Positions 7,973-16,040 of a stretch of DNA of 64,000 nucleotides are shown one piece after another (position 1 is the first letter of the stretch; each line of letters opens with the position of its first letter). Where the stretch lies: positions 295,473 through 359,472 of the forward strand of contig CAVRTQ010000021.1 of assembly GCA_963724195.1 (NCBI GenBank), given 5' to 3'. Origin of the DNA: Solirubrobacter sp963724195 (GTDB lineage: Bacteria > Actinomycetota > Thermoleophilia > Solirubrobacterales > Solirubrobacteraceae). The notes under the pieces were generated by a model that ran no database searches, was not told the origin of the DNA, and was given only the letters and a program-made list of their open reading frames with translations. Both the position numbers and the translations under genes were made by a program.

Positions 7973-8165
7973 GCGACGGCGCCGGCCGGGTCGCCGGTGA
8001 GCCGGCGCGCGCCGATCTCCGCGCATGCCGCCTCGCTGACCGCCGGCCCGCACGAGCGGCCGCTGCGAAGCCCTCGACCGGCGTGTCGGCGCCGAGCCAC
8101 GCGGTCCGCCGGCCGCGCCGGTGCAGCGCCAGCGCGAGCGTGAGCGCCACACCGCCTAGTAGGGT
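7963..8165 (-). pseudogene. Remnant of a second B12-binding domain
   Basis: The minus strand reads GGVALTLALALHRRGRRTAW, then LGADTPVEGFAAAA, a frame break near 8065, and then VSEAACAEIGARRLTGDPAG before a stop at 7963. This is the C-terminal half of a MerR/CarH-type B12-binding domain, similar to the gene at 7086. The 5' part is missing: upstream is the LuxR-family gene on the opposite strand. No start codon is available, so it is a truncated leftover. Confidence 0.6.
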
Positions 8166-8176
8166 CTGCGCAGGAA

Positions 8177-10867
8177 ATGCCTTCAGGGGGCAAGTCAGAT
8201 GGGTCCGGGGGACGACGGTTGACGTCGGCACCTCGACGTACCCCGGCGCTGGTGACCCAGTTCGCCATCCCACCCGCTCCGTTCGGGATGGTCGAACGAT
8301 CGCGTCTGCGGTTGACCGTCGATGAGCCCGTCACGCTCGTCTGCGCGCCCGCCGGCAGCGGCAAGACCGCGCTCGTCGCGGCGGAGGTGCAGCGCGCGCC
8401 GTACGTCACGGCCTGGGTCACGCTCGAGCCCGCCGACGACGAGCCCGGCCACTTCTGGGACGCGGTGCTGACCTCGCTGGACCTCGCCGGTGCCGTCCCG
8501 CCCGACAGCCCCGTCGCCGCGCTCGCCGCACCGGTGCGCGAGTCGCGCAATGCGTTCATGCCGCTGCTCGTCAATGCGCTGGCGACGCTCCCCGAGCGGG
8601 TCGTGCTGGTGCTCGACGACGTCCACGTGCTGCGCAATCGCGAGTGTCTGACGCAGCTGTCCTTCCTGCTCCTGCACGCGCCGGACACCCTGCGGCTCGT
8701 GCTCACCGCCCGCAGCGACCCGGCGCTGCCGCTGCACGTCCTGCGGGTGCGCGGCCGGCTCGCCGAGATCCGCGCGACCGACCTGGCGTTCACGGAGGAC
8801 GAGACGCACGAGCTGCTCGCCGCGCACGGTCTCGCCCTCGACGACGAGCTGGTCAAAGCGCTGCACTCGCGTACGGAAGGTTGGGGCGCCGGCCTGCGGC
8901 TCGCGGCGCTGAGCCTGCAGGGCCGCGAGGACCCCGACCGCTTCGTGGCCGAGTTCGCCGGCGACGATCGCGTGATCGCCGACTACCTCGTCGCCGAGGT
9001 GCTCGATCGTCAGCCGCCGCGACTGCGCGCGTTCCTGCTGCGCACGGCGCTGGTGGACCGCGTGTGCGGGAGCCTCGCCGACGCGCTCACGGGAGACAGC
9101 AACGGCGCGGACACGCTCGCCTCCCTCGAGCGCACCAACGGGTTCGTCCTCGGTGTGGACGGCCACCGCGAGTGGTTCCGCTATCACCGCCTGTTCGCCA
9201 AGCTCCTGCGCACGCGCGCAGAACGTGAGCTGGCGGCCAAGCTGCCGGAGCTGCACGCCCGCGCCGCCCGTTGGTACGCCGCACGCGGCGCCTCGGTCGA
9301 TGCGCTCGGGCACGCGGTTCAGGCGCGCGAGTGGGACCTGGCGGTGGAGATCGTCGCCGACCACTGGTTCGACCTGTACGTGCGTGGCGACGCCGCAGCC
9401 GTCCGCACGCTGCTGAGCCAGCTGCCACCGGAACGACTCGAGCAGGACGCCGAGCTCGCCGCGGCGCTCGCGTGCGCGGCGCTCGACGTCGGCGACACCG
9501 AAGCCGCCGAGCGCCACCTCGAGCACGCCGAGCAGGTGCCGGTGCCTGAGCCGCGACGCCGCCGGTACCTGGAGACCCGGGCGCTCGCCGGCCTGGCGAA
9601 GGCCCGGCTGGAAGGTGACTTCGAGGCCGCGCTGCAGGCCGCGGACGGGCTGTTGGCCGAGGCCGCCCGGCACGCCGGCGGTCCCCAAGACGGCGCTCGC
9701 GAGGCACTCGTACACGCGATGCTCGGGGAGACCGCCCTGTGGGCGCACAACCTCGACCGCGCCGGGGAGGAGCTGCGCAAGGCGGTCGCGCTCGCCCGCG
9801 CGCACCGGCTCGATTTCGTCGCGCTGTCGGCGCTCAGCTATCTCGCGCTGCTGGACGTGATGGTCCATGGCCCAGCCGACGAGCAGGGCCACGGCCTCCA
9901 GGCGATCGAGCTCGCCGCCGACCGCGGCTGGTCGCGGGTTCCGCAGACGGCGTGCGCGCACGCCGGACTCGCGCTGCACGCGTTCTACGACCTGCGGCCG
10001 GCCGAGGCCGCCCTCCATCTCGAGCAGGCGAGCGTTGCCGCCGCGCTGCTGCGGCGCCGCCAGCTGGACTTCGTGATCGCCCACCTCGATGCGCGCATGC
10101 GTTCCGCGGCCGGCGCGCCGCGTGAGGCGCTGCGCGCGCTCGACGACTTCGAGGCCCTCCACCGCCACCGTGGGCCTGTGCTGCGCCGGGAACAGGTCTC
10201 CCTCGCCGCGATGCGGGCGCGCCTGCAGGTCGAGAGCGGGGACCTGGAGGGTGCGGAGGCGACGCTCGCGCCGGTCGTGGACGAGCCGTGGGTCGTGGTC
10301 GGCACCGCCTCGGCGCGCCTGGCGCTCGCCAGGGGGGAACCGGCCGACGCGGTCGAAACGCTCGAGCGCTTCATCCCCGCCGAGTCCATCCACGCCGTCA
10401 GCCATGTGGAGGCGTGCGCGCTGCTCGCGCTCGCCCACGACGAGGCCGGCGAGCCGGGCAAGGCCCAGCGCGCGCTCGAGCAGGCGCTCGCCTTGGCCGA
10501 GACGAACCGCCACCGCTGGCCGTTCCTGGAGCTCGGCCGGCGCATGGAGGACCTGCTCAAACGGCAGATCCGGGCGGGCACCGCGCACCGCGCGATCGTC
10601 GGCGAGCTGCTGGACACGTTCGCCGACCGCGCGCCGGTCTCACGCCACGTCAGCCCGCTGCTGGAGCCGCTGTCCGACCGCGAGCAGGCCATTCTGCGCT
10701 ACCTGCCGACGGCGCTCTCCAACCGCGAGATCGCCGCCGAGTTGTTCGTCACGACCAACACGGTCAAGACGCACCTGCGCTCGATCTACCGCAAGCTCGA
10801 TGTCGCCCGGCGGCGCGAGGCCGTGGAGCGCGCCCGCGACCTACGGCTCCTTTCGTCCCGGCGCTAG
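8177..10867 (+). CDS. LuxR family ATPase regulator (MalT/LAL type)
   Basis: 896 aa. A short N-terminal extension leads to an ATPase domain with Walker A APAGSGKTAL (about residues 57-66), Walker B VVLVLDDVHVL and the STAND-type helical region. The middle is alpha-helical TPR-like (residues ~400-800). The C-terminal LuxR helix-turn-helix reads LSDREQAILRYLPTALSNRE and continues VKTHLRSIYRKL. Such proteins are ATP-dependent transcription activators that sense a ligand through the TPR region. ATG 8177 follows an AGGA ribosome-binding sequence. It lies in the middle of the island, so it is a candidate regulator of the shared promoters, by position only. Confidence 0.88.
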   Translation: MPSGGKSDGSGGRRLTSAPRRTPALVTQFAIPPAPFGMVERSRLRLTVDEPVTLVCAPAGSGKTALVAAEVQRAPYVTAWVTLEPADDEPGHFWDAVLTSLDLAGAVPPDSPVAALAAPVRESRNAFMPLLVNALATLPERVVLVLDDVHVLRNRECLTQLSFLLLHAPDTLRLVLTARSDPALPLHVLRVRGRLAEIRATDLAFTEDETHELLAAHGLALDDELVKALHSRTEGWGAGLRLAALSLQGREDPDRFVAEFAGDDRVIADYLVAEVLDRQPPRLRAFLLRTALVDRVCGSLADALTGDSNGADTLASLERTNGFVLGVDGHREWFRYHRLFAKLLRTRAERELAAKLPELHARAARWYAARGASVDALGHAVQAREWDLAVEIVADHWFDLYVRGDAAAVRTLLSQLPPERLEQDAELAAALACAALDVGDTEAAERHLEHAEQVPVPEPRRRRYLETRALAGLAKARLEGDFEAALQAADGLLAEAARHAGGPQDGAREALVHAMLGETALWAHNLDRAGEELRKAVALARAHRLDFVALSALSYLALLDVMVHGPADEQGHGLQAIELAADRGWSRVPQTACAHAGLALHAFYDLRPAEAALHLEQASVAAALLRRRQLDFVIAHLDARMRSAAGAPREALRALDDFEALHRHRGPVLRREQVSLAAMRARLQVESGDLEGAEATLAPVVDEPWVVVGTASARLALARGEPADAVETLERFIPAESIHAVSHVEACALLALAHDEAGEPGKAQRALEQALALAETNRHRWPFLELGRRMEDLLKRQIRAGTAHRAIVGELLDTFADRAPVSRHVSPLLEPLSDREQAILRYLPTALSNREIAAELFVTTNTVKTHLRSIYRKLDVARRREAVERARDLRLLSSRR

Positions 10868-11992
10868 CGCCAAGCCGACGAGCCCGAGCGGCAGCGGCAG
10901 CCAGTAGGCGTACAGCCGATAGGCGAACGTCGCGAGCAGCGCGTCGCCCGCGCTGACTCCGGCCAGGACGAGCATCGCGCTCAGGCCGGCCTCGACGAAG
11001 CCGAGCCCGCCCGGCGTGATCGGGATCTGCGCGAGCACCTGCGCGCCGCAGAACGCGAGCAGGACGAGGCCCGGCCGCGGGTGCGAGCCGATCGCGGCGA
11101 GCGCTGCGAGCAGTGTCAGGTAGTCGAACGTCCAGCGTCCGACGGTGGCCAGCAGCGCGCGCTTCCAGCGCGGCCCGAGCGTCGCCAGCAGCCGGTCGCG
11201 CTCGCGCAGCAGCCGCTGCGGCAAGTGGTGCAACGGCTCGGACGAGCGGCGCAGGCGGTTGCGGACACCCTGTGCGACGCGCCCGACCCACGCCAGCGGG
11301 CGGTCCGTGGTGAGCAACACCGCGCCGAGCGCGCTCGCCGCCGCGAACACGCCCAGGCCGGCGAACGCCGTGTGCGAGAGCGTGTCGTTCACGCCGCCGC
11401 GGAGCAGCGCCGGGATGGCCAGCACCGGCATCGCCAGCAGCATCGCGAACACCAGCACGTTGATCGCGGTCAGCGCGGTCACGGTGGCGGCGGGGTGGGC
11501 GCCGGAGCGGACGAGGATCTTGTACTGCAGCGCGGAGCCCACCGCGCCGCCACCGGGCGCGACCTTGGCCAGCCCGTTGCCGGCGAGCTGCGACGTGATC
11601 ACCGCGCGCCAGCGCGGACCGTGCAGCGTGACGAACTGCAACGCCCACAGCGACGCGAGCGACGCCGCCTGCAGCCCGGCCATCGCGAGCAGCGACCACA
11701 GCGAGAAGCGCGTGATCTGCTTCCACGAGCCGAACACCTCGACGATGCTCGGGAACACGAGATAGATCGAGACGCCGGTGACGGCGAGCCAGAAGATCGT
11801 GCGGCCGAGGCGGCGCGGCGGCGCCGCCTCGGTCTCGACCGTGGTGTGCGCCTCGATCGCGTGCTCGACGCGATCTCCGAGGTGCTCAGGCGGTGGAGCG
11901 TCCGGTCCCGTAGACGGAGAGGACGTAGATGACGAGGCCGTCAAGCCCGAGGATGATGACCGACCAGAGGGGATAGGCACCGTACCGTCCAC
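10841..11992 (-). CDS. Lysylphosphatidylglycerol synthase TM region/UPF0104-type flippase-like membrane protein
   Basis: Multi-helix protein with family motifs GNGLAKVAPGGGAVGSALQY and QIPITPGGLGFVEAGLSAML. These belong to the UPF0104/AglD family (the flippase half of MprF and relatives), which moves or modifies lipids. The last 26 nt overlap the convergent LuxR gene. The N-terminus is uncertain: GTG 11992 gives ~45 Ser/Thr/Pro-rich residues that are an out-of-frame reading of the short DUF7144-like gene at 11886-12023. Recognisable sequence begins near RRLGRTIFWLAVTGVSIYL. Confidence 0.75.
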   Translation of the reverse strand: MDGTVPIPSGRSSSSGLTASSSTSSPSTGPDAPPPEHLGDRVEHAIEAHTTVETEAAPPRRLGRTIFWLAVTGVSIYLVFPSIVEVFGSWKQITRFSLWSLLAMAGLQAASLASLWALQFVTLHGPRWRAVITSQLAGNGLAKVAPGGGAVGSALQYKILVRSGAHPAATVTALTAINVLVFAMLLAMPVLAIPALLRGGVNDTLSHTAFAGLGVFAAASALGAVLLTTDRPLAWVGRVAQGVRNRLRRSSEPLHHLPQRLLRERDRLLATLGPRWKRALLATVGRWTFDYLTLLAALAAIGSHPRPGLVLLAFCGAQVLAQIPITPGGLGFVEAGLSAMLVLAGVSAGDALLATFAYRLYAYWLPLPLGLVGLALAPGRKEP

Positions 11993-12023
11993 AGCTCACG
12001 ACCGCAGACGATCGGCCACGCAC
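11886..12023 (-). CDS. 45-aa residual DUF7144-like gene (start and C-terminus only)
   Basis: GTG 12023 to TGA 11886-11888. After ~10 residues (MRGRSSAVVS) the sequence goes directly into the C-terminus of the DUF7144-like family: GAYPLWSVIILGLDGLVIYV, matching YPWWAAMLFSLDVLVIYG in the gene at 14505. The first three helices are absent. The promoter is intact: minus-strand repeat 12048-12066, 10 nt, ATCCGG (12032-12037), 8 nt, GTG. It therefore looks like an in-frame internal deletion that could still make a one-helix peptide. Confidence 0.6.
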   Translation of the reverse strand: MRGRSSAVVSCGRYGAYPLWSVIILGLDGLVIYVLSVYGTGRSTA

Positions 12024-12047
12024 GGGTGAGCCCGGATCATGCCGATG

Positions 12048-12066
12048 GGATGACAACGCATCACCC
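12048..12066. promoter_or_regulatory. Inverted repeat of the shared promoter class, bidirectional
   Basis: GGATGA-N7-TCACCC on the plus strand. Rightward: 9 nt, -10 TACGCT (12076-12081), 7 nt, GTG 12089. Leftward: 10 nt, ATCCGG, 8 nt, GTG 12023. One palindrome appears to serve two divergent leaderless genes. Confidence 0.7.
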
Positions 12067-12088
12067 GCTCGTCCGTACGCTCGTCACT

Positions 12089-13354
12089 GTGACCGATGTC
12101 GCCGTGCACGATGAGTTGGAACGGCTCCGCGCGCAGAACGCCGAGCTCGAGAAGCGCATCGCCCGGCGGGTCCGCTGGCGCAGCTCGTTCTCCGGCCTGC
12201 TGCTGGTGCTGGGCTGCGGGTTCGCCGTGCTCGCGCTCGTCGCGATCTGGCTGCGCGTCACGCTGCTCGACACGGACCGCTACGTCAGCACCGTCGCGCC
12301 GATCGCCGCGGAGCCCGCGGTCCAGGACGCCGTCGCGAAGAAGCTCGAGACGGCGATCTTCACGCGCGTCGATTTCACGTCGCTGGCCCGCGAGGTCCTG
12401 CCCGAGCGGGCGGACGTGCTCGCCCCGGCGATCGAACGGGGCGCGCAGTCGGTGATCAGCGACCGGATCGCGGACTTCACCCGCTCCGACCGCTTCCAAC
12501 AGCTGTGGGTCGAGTCCAATCGGCGCGCGCACACGCGCGTCGTCGAGCTGCTGGAGACCGGCAGCTCCCGGCGGCTCGCGCTCGACGACAACACGCTCTA
12601 CCTGGACCTCTCGCCGGCGGTCGAGCGCGTGCGCACGGGCCTGACCGAACGCGGCTTGAACCGCATCGCGTCCGCGATCCCGGCCAGCGTCGACGGCCAG
12701 ATCGAGCTCGTGCAGTCCGGCGCCTTCGCCGACGCGCGGGGCTTCGTGCGGGTCCTGAAGGCCACGGCGATCATCCTGCCGCTGCTCGCGCTGCTGTGCC
12801 TGGCGGGCTCGATCTACCTCGCGAGCACCTGGCGGCGCGGGTTCCTGCACGCGGGGCTCGGCGTCGCCATCGCGATGCTGGGGCTGATCGCGCTACTCGC
12901 CGTCGGCCGCTCCCTGTACCTCGACGCGCTCGGCAACGGCGCGCTCCCGCGGGACGCGGCGTCGAGCATCTTCGACACGCTCGTCGCCTTCCTGCGCCAC
13001 GGCGTGCGGGTCGTCGTCGTGGTGGCGGTCCTCGTCGCGCTGTTGACGTTCCTCGCGGGCCTGCCGCTGGGGCGGCTGTTCCGGCGAGTGTGGGGCAGTT
13101 CGCAGCGCGGCTGGGTGGCGCGCAACCAGCGCGTGCTGATGCTTGTCACCGGCGGCCTCGGCCTCGTCGTGCTGTTCGCATGGAGCCCGCTGACCGGCGG
13201 CGTCGTGCTCGTCACGCTGCTCGCGGTGGGCATCATCTGCGGCGTGATCGCTCTGCTGGGGCTCGAGGCCCGAGATCCCGTCGCCGATGAGCTTCGCGCC
13301 GATGATCAGGAACAGGACGGCCATGATCACGGTGTTGTCGGCGGCCATCCATGA
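12089..13354 (+). CDS. Conserved actinobacterial membrane protein with coiled-coil N-terminus
   Basis: GTG 12089. A short coiled coil (LERLRAQNAELEKRI) precedes a first TM helix, a ~150-residue extracytoplasmic domain (starting near LLDTDRYVSTVAPIAAEPAV) and four more TM helices. The fold is recognisable from other actinobacteria but has no known function. The last ~28 residues (from EARDPVADELR) are very acidic and are antisense to a GAP-family remnant, so the native 3' end has probably been replaced at a junction near 13265. Confidence 0.7.
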   Translation: MTDVAVHDELERLRAQNAELEKRIARRVRWRSSFSGLLLVLGCGFAVLALVAIWLRVTLLDTDRYVSTVAPIAAEPAVQDAVAKKLETAIFTRVDFTSLAREVLPERADVLAPAIERGAQSVISDRIADFTRSDRFQQLWVESNRRAHTRVVELLETGSSRRLALDDNTLYLDLSPAVERVRTGLTERGLNRIASAIPASVDGQIELVQSGAFADARGFVRVLKATAIILPLLALLCLAGSIYLASTWRRGFLHAGLGVAIAMLGLIALLAVGRSLYLDALGNGALPRDAASSIFDTLVAFLRHGVRVVVVVAVLVALLTFLAGLPLGRLFRRVWGSSQRGWVARNQRVLMLVTGGLGLVVLFAWSPLTGGVVLVTLLAVGIICGVIALLGLEARDPVADELRADDQEQDGHDHGVVGGHP

Positions 13355-13385
13355 CCTGAGGTGGTCGAGGAGCGCGGAACGGGCT
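13262..13385 (-). pseudogene. Remnant of a GAP-family (Sap, sulfolipid-addressing-like) membrane protein C-terminus
   Basis: The minus strand reads LRSWMAADNTVIMAVLFLII and then GAKLIGDGISGL, the conserved last helix of actinobacterial GAP-family transporters. There is no start codon upstream and no stop at the expected end; the rest of the gene is absent. It overlaps the 3' end of the convergent membrane-protein gene. Confidence 0.55.
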
Positions 13386-13429
13386 GAGCGCCGTGCCGAC
13401 AGCGAGCCGCGTGCGGCATCGCCCGGCGC

Positions 13430-13448
13430 GGGTGATGTCTGCCCACCC
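13430..13448 (+). promoter_or_regulatory. Inverted repeat of the shared promoter class (DUF1269 gene)
   Basis: GGGTGA-N7-CCACCC, 10 nt, -10 GACCAT (13459-13464), 7 nt, ATG 13472. Confidence 0.7.
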
Positions 13449-13471
13449 ACCTCGCACCGACCATCGAAGGC

Positions 13472-13969
13472 ATGAGTACACTCGTCGCGATCGCCTACCC
13501 CGACAAGTCCACCGCGGACGAGGTGGTAGCCACCTTGAGCCGTCTTCAGACCGAGCAACTGATCTCGCTGGAGGACGCCGTCGTCGTCGCCCGCGACGAC
13601 AAGGGCAAGGTCAAGCTGCACCAGTCGAACAAGCTGGCGGCCGGTGGCGCGGTCGGCGGCGCGCTCTGGGGCGGCCTCATCGGCCTGATCTTCTTCGTGC
13701 CGCTGCTCGGCATGGCCGTCGGTGCGGCAACCGGCGCGGCGACCGGCGCCCTCGCGGACGTCGGCGTGGACGACAACTTCATGAAGGACCTGGGCAGCAA
13801 GCTCGAGTCCGGCGGCGCGGCGCTGATCCTGCTGGTCCGCAGCGCCACGACCGACAAGGTCCTGCCCGAGATCGCGCACTTCGGCGGCGAGGTCATCCAG
13901 ACGTCGCTCGACAATGAGGCCGAGGAGCGCCTCCGGCACGCCCTCGAGATGCGCGAATCCGCCGCCTAA
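13472..13969 (+). CDS. DUF1269 family protein
   Basis: 165 aa. An N-terminal STLVAIAYPDKSTADEVVAT and a central glycine-rich membrane-type hairpin (GGAVGGALWGGLIGLIFFVP) followed by DVGVDDNFMKDLGSKLESGG are characteristic of DUF1269, a family common in stress loci. Function unknown. The leaderless promoter fixes ATG 13472. Confidence 0.85.
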   Translation: MSTLVAIAYPDKSTADEVVATLSRLQTEQLISLEDAVVVARDDKGKVKLHQSNKLAAGGAVGGALWGGLIGLIFFVPLLGMAVGAATGAATGALADVGVDDNFMKDLGSKLESGGAALILLVRSATTDKVLPEIAHFGGEVIQTSLDNEAEERLRHALEMRESAA

Positions 13970-14087
13970 CCTCGTCCCGCCTGGACCGCCGGGACTACCG
14001 GCGGTCCAGTGGCTGCGGCGCGGACATCGTTGCGGGCATCACCGGCTGGGCCGGTCCCGCTCGATCTCCAGCATTCGGCGGAGATGC

Positions 14088-14501
14088 TCAGCCGGCGAGG
14101 GAGCGCCGATCTCGTCCGCCGTAGTTGAACAGGGCCCAGACGATGATCACGTCCACGAAGAACAGGATCAGTGACAGCGCGGGATAGCTGGCGATCGCGA
14201 GGAAGTTGGCGATCATGTTCAGGCCGGCGAAGGTGATGCCGAGCCAGCGCGCCCACTCCTTCTCCATGTAGATGCCCACGACGGTGATGACCTGGCCGGC
14301 ACCGAGGCACGCCAGCACCCAACCCCAGAAGTTGAGGTTCGCCAGCACGAACTTCGTCTCTTCGACGAAGAACGTGGAGTTGCTGATCATGGCGATGCCG
14401 TAGATCAGATTGAGCAGCCCGACGATCCCGAGCATCACGCCCGCGAAGATCAGCCAGGGCCTGCCGGGGTCGACGTCGTAGGTCGAGGGATCAACGTGCA
14501 T
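14088..14501 (-). CDS. DUF7144-like four-TM membrane protein (copy 2)
   Basis: 137 aa. Shares NLIYGIAMI, TFFVEETKFVLANLNFWGW and a final helix after ASYPALS with copies at 4288 and 14505. It is the second gene of a pair: its ATG is 3 nt after the stop of the upstream paralog, so the two arose by tandem duplication and are co-transcribed. No ligand or catalytic motif is seen. Confidence 0.75.
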   Translation of the reverse strand: MHVDPSTYDVDPGRPWLIFAGVMLGIVGLLNLIYGIAMISNSTFFVEETKFVLANLNFWGWVLACLGAGQVITVVGIYMEKEWARWLGITFAGLNMIANFLAIASYPALSLILFFVDVIIVWALFNYGGRDRRSLAG

Positions 14502-14504
14502 GGG

Positions 14505-14939
14505 TCAGGCCTTCCGGGCGCCGTGGGCGATCAGCCCGTAGATGACGAGGACGTCGAGCGAGAACAGCATCGCCGCCCACCAGGGGTAGGCGGGCAGGAC
14601 GAGCAGCTGGATGACGGCGTTGACGGCCACGATGCCGACGCCCGCCCAGCGAGCGCCCGCCAGTTGCCCGGCGATCGCCAGCGAGGCGGCGCCCTGGGCG
14701 ATCGACACGAGGATCAACACCCAGCCCCAGGACTTGAGGCCGCCGAGGACGAACTCCGTCTCGCCGACGAAGAACGTCGCGTCCGACACCGCGGCGATGC
14801 CGTAGATCAGGTTCATGATCGCCAGCAGGCCGATCATGGAGGCGCTGAACATCACCCAAGTGGGCGAGCTGTCAGCGCCGAGGAAGACGCCCTCCGGCGG
14901 TCGGTCGCCCGCCCCGGAGCGCGGTTCGGTCATGCTCAT
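14505..14939 (-). CDS. DUF7144-like four-TM membrane protein (copy 3)
   Basis: 144 aa from ATG 14939. Contains NLIYGIAAV, TFFVGETEFVLGGLKSWGW and LPAYPWWAAMLFSLDVLVIY. The start follows from the promoter: repeat 14963-14981, 10 nt, TACCGT (14947-14952), 7 nt, ATG. First gene of the tandem pair with 14088. Confidence 0.75.
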   Translation of the reverse strand: MSMTEPRSGAGDRPPEGVFLGADSSPTWVMFSASMIGLLAIMNLIYGIAAVSDATFFVGETEFVLGGLKSWGWVLILVSIAQGAASLAIAGQLAGARWAGVGIVAVNAVIQLLVLPAYPWWAAMLFSLDVLVIYGLIAHGARKA

Positions 14940-14962
14940 GGGGGGCACGGTACGGCGCGTCC

Positions 14963-14981
14963 GGCCCCGTCCACATCACCC
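14963..14981 (-). promoter_or_regulatory. Inverted repeat of the shared promoter class (DUF7144-like pair)
   Basis: Minus strand GGGTGA-N7-GGGGCC, 10 nt, TACCGT, 7 nt, ATG 14939. The right half site is weak. The TGA of the left half site is also the stop codon of the RDD gene. Confidence 0.6.
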
Positions 14982-15431
14982 GGATGGAGTGACGTGGATG
15001 ACGAGCGTGCGCGCGAGCCAGTCGTGCAGCCCCCGCCTGCGGGCGTCGAAGAGGACGGGCACGAACCCCGCGAACAGCGGGATGATCGCCAGCACCAGGC
15101 CACCGAGCCGGATCAGCGCACGGACGAAATGCACCCGGCCGCCGGAGTACGTCACCACCTGTAGCCGCATCAGCCGCATCCCGGGCGTCTGGCCCGTCGT
15201 GGCCCAGAACAGCGTGAAGTAGCCGCCGACGATCAGTGCCCAGCCGGCGGCGGCCATCAGCGCGACCACCCATTGTGGGCGCAGGTCGCCCACCAGCGAG
15301 GTCACCAGGCCGATCAGCGCGCCGAGCACCAGGCAGATCAGGTTCGCGATCGCCGCGTCAATGGCCAGCGCCGTGCCGCGCGTGGCGATGCCCGCCGGGG
15401 CTAGGCGGCTGGGTGCGGCCGTCGCAACCAT
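14976..15431 (-). CDS. RDD family membrane protein
   Basis: 151 aa with about four hydrophobic helices and the RDD-type segments GIATRGTALAIDAAIANL, ATTGQTPGMRLMRLQVVT and FDARRRGLHDWLARTLVI. RDD proteins are small membrane proteins, some proposed to act as transporters or ion exchangers. ATG 15431 lies 31 nt inside the end of the upstream gene, so the two are one operon. Confidence 0.82.
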   Translation of the reverse strand: MVATAAPSRLAPAGIATRGTALAIDAAIANLICLVLGALIGLVTSLVGDLRPQWVVALMAAAGWALIVGGYFTLFWATTGQTPGMRLMRLQVVTYSGGRVHFVRALIRLGGLVLAIIPLFAGFVPVLFDARRRGLHDWLARTLVIHVTPSG

Positions 15432-15970
15432 CCGCGGACCGTGCGCTCCGCGACGTCGTCGAGGGTCTCGGCGCGTGCCCGTACGCCTTGGGTCAACTCC
15501 TCGGCCATCGTCGTGCTCTGCTTGGTGAGCGCCATGCGCACCTCGGGGCTGGCGGCGACGTGCTCGATCACCCGCTGGAGCTCCGGTCCCTGCAGCGCGC
15601 GGTCGGTGGCCTGGACCAGCAGCCGGTCCATCTGCGGGCTGGCGATCACGGCCGCGACGGCGGCGTCGAGGTCCACCTCCTCCGCGAGCCGTTCGACGAC
15701 GTGATGCTCGAGCAGCGAGCGCACGATCGCGTCCGGCAACGTGCCGGCGATCACGCGGTCGACAGCCCGCTCGAGCTCCGGTGCACTCAGCAGCTCCAAC
15801 ACGACGCTCTCCAGGCGTGAGCGCAGACGGACGCGCACGTACGCGCCGTCGTTGGCGAGCCGACGCATTCCGGGCAGACGCGCGGCGAGGCCCAGCGGCA
15901 GCCGAGCGGTGTCGTAGGCCACCTGCGCGACGGCCAGCGCGGCGTCGGCGACGTTCGGACTGGACTCCAT
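15401..15970 (-). CDS. Hypothetical helical protein
   Basis: 189 aa from ATG 15970. Predominantly helical with several repeats of the kind LxxPELxRxVxxxIA (SAPELERAVDRVIAGTL; LQGPELQRVIEHVAASPEV; IASPQMDRLLVQATDRAL). This suggests three related helical hairpins. No signal peptide is visible, and I do not recognise the family. It is co-transcribed with the RDD gene from a promoter of the shared class. Confidence 0.65.
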   Translation of the reverse strand: MESSPNVADAALAVAQVAYDTARLPLGLAARLPGMRRLANDGAYVRVRLRSRLESVVLELLSAPELERAVDRVIAGTLPDAIVRSLLEHHVVERLAEEVDLDAAVAAVIASPQMDRLLVQATDRALQGPELQRVIEHVAASPEVRMALTKQSTTMAEELTQGVRARAETLDDVAERTVRGWLRRPHPAA

Positions 15971-15991
15971 GACGCCATTGTCCGGCCCCAC

Positions 15992-16010
15992 CGCTGGGCG
16001 CGCATCACCC
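15992..16010 (-). promoter_or_regulatory. Inverted repeat of the shared promoter class (hypothetical-RDD operon)
   Basis: Minus strand GGGTGA-N7-CCAGCG, 9 nt, -10 GACAAT (15977-15982), 6 nt, ATG 15970. The right half site is degenerate. Confidence 0.55.
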
Positions 16011-16040
16011 GGTCGGAGTGAATCGCGCCGCGCTCAGGCC

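Noticed and set aside
8195..10588. 797-aa minus-strand ORF opposite the LuxR gene
   Set aside because: A shadow frame rich in Arg/Gln/Glu; the plus strand has Walker and HTH motifs.
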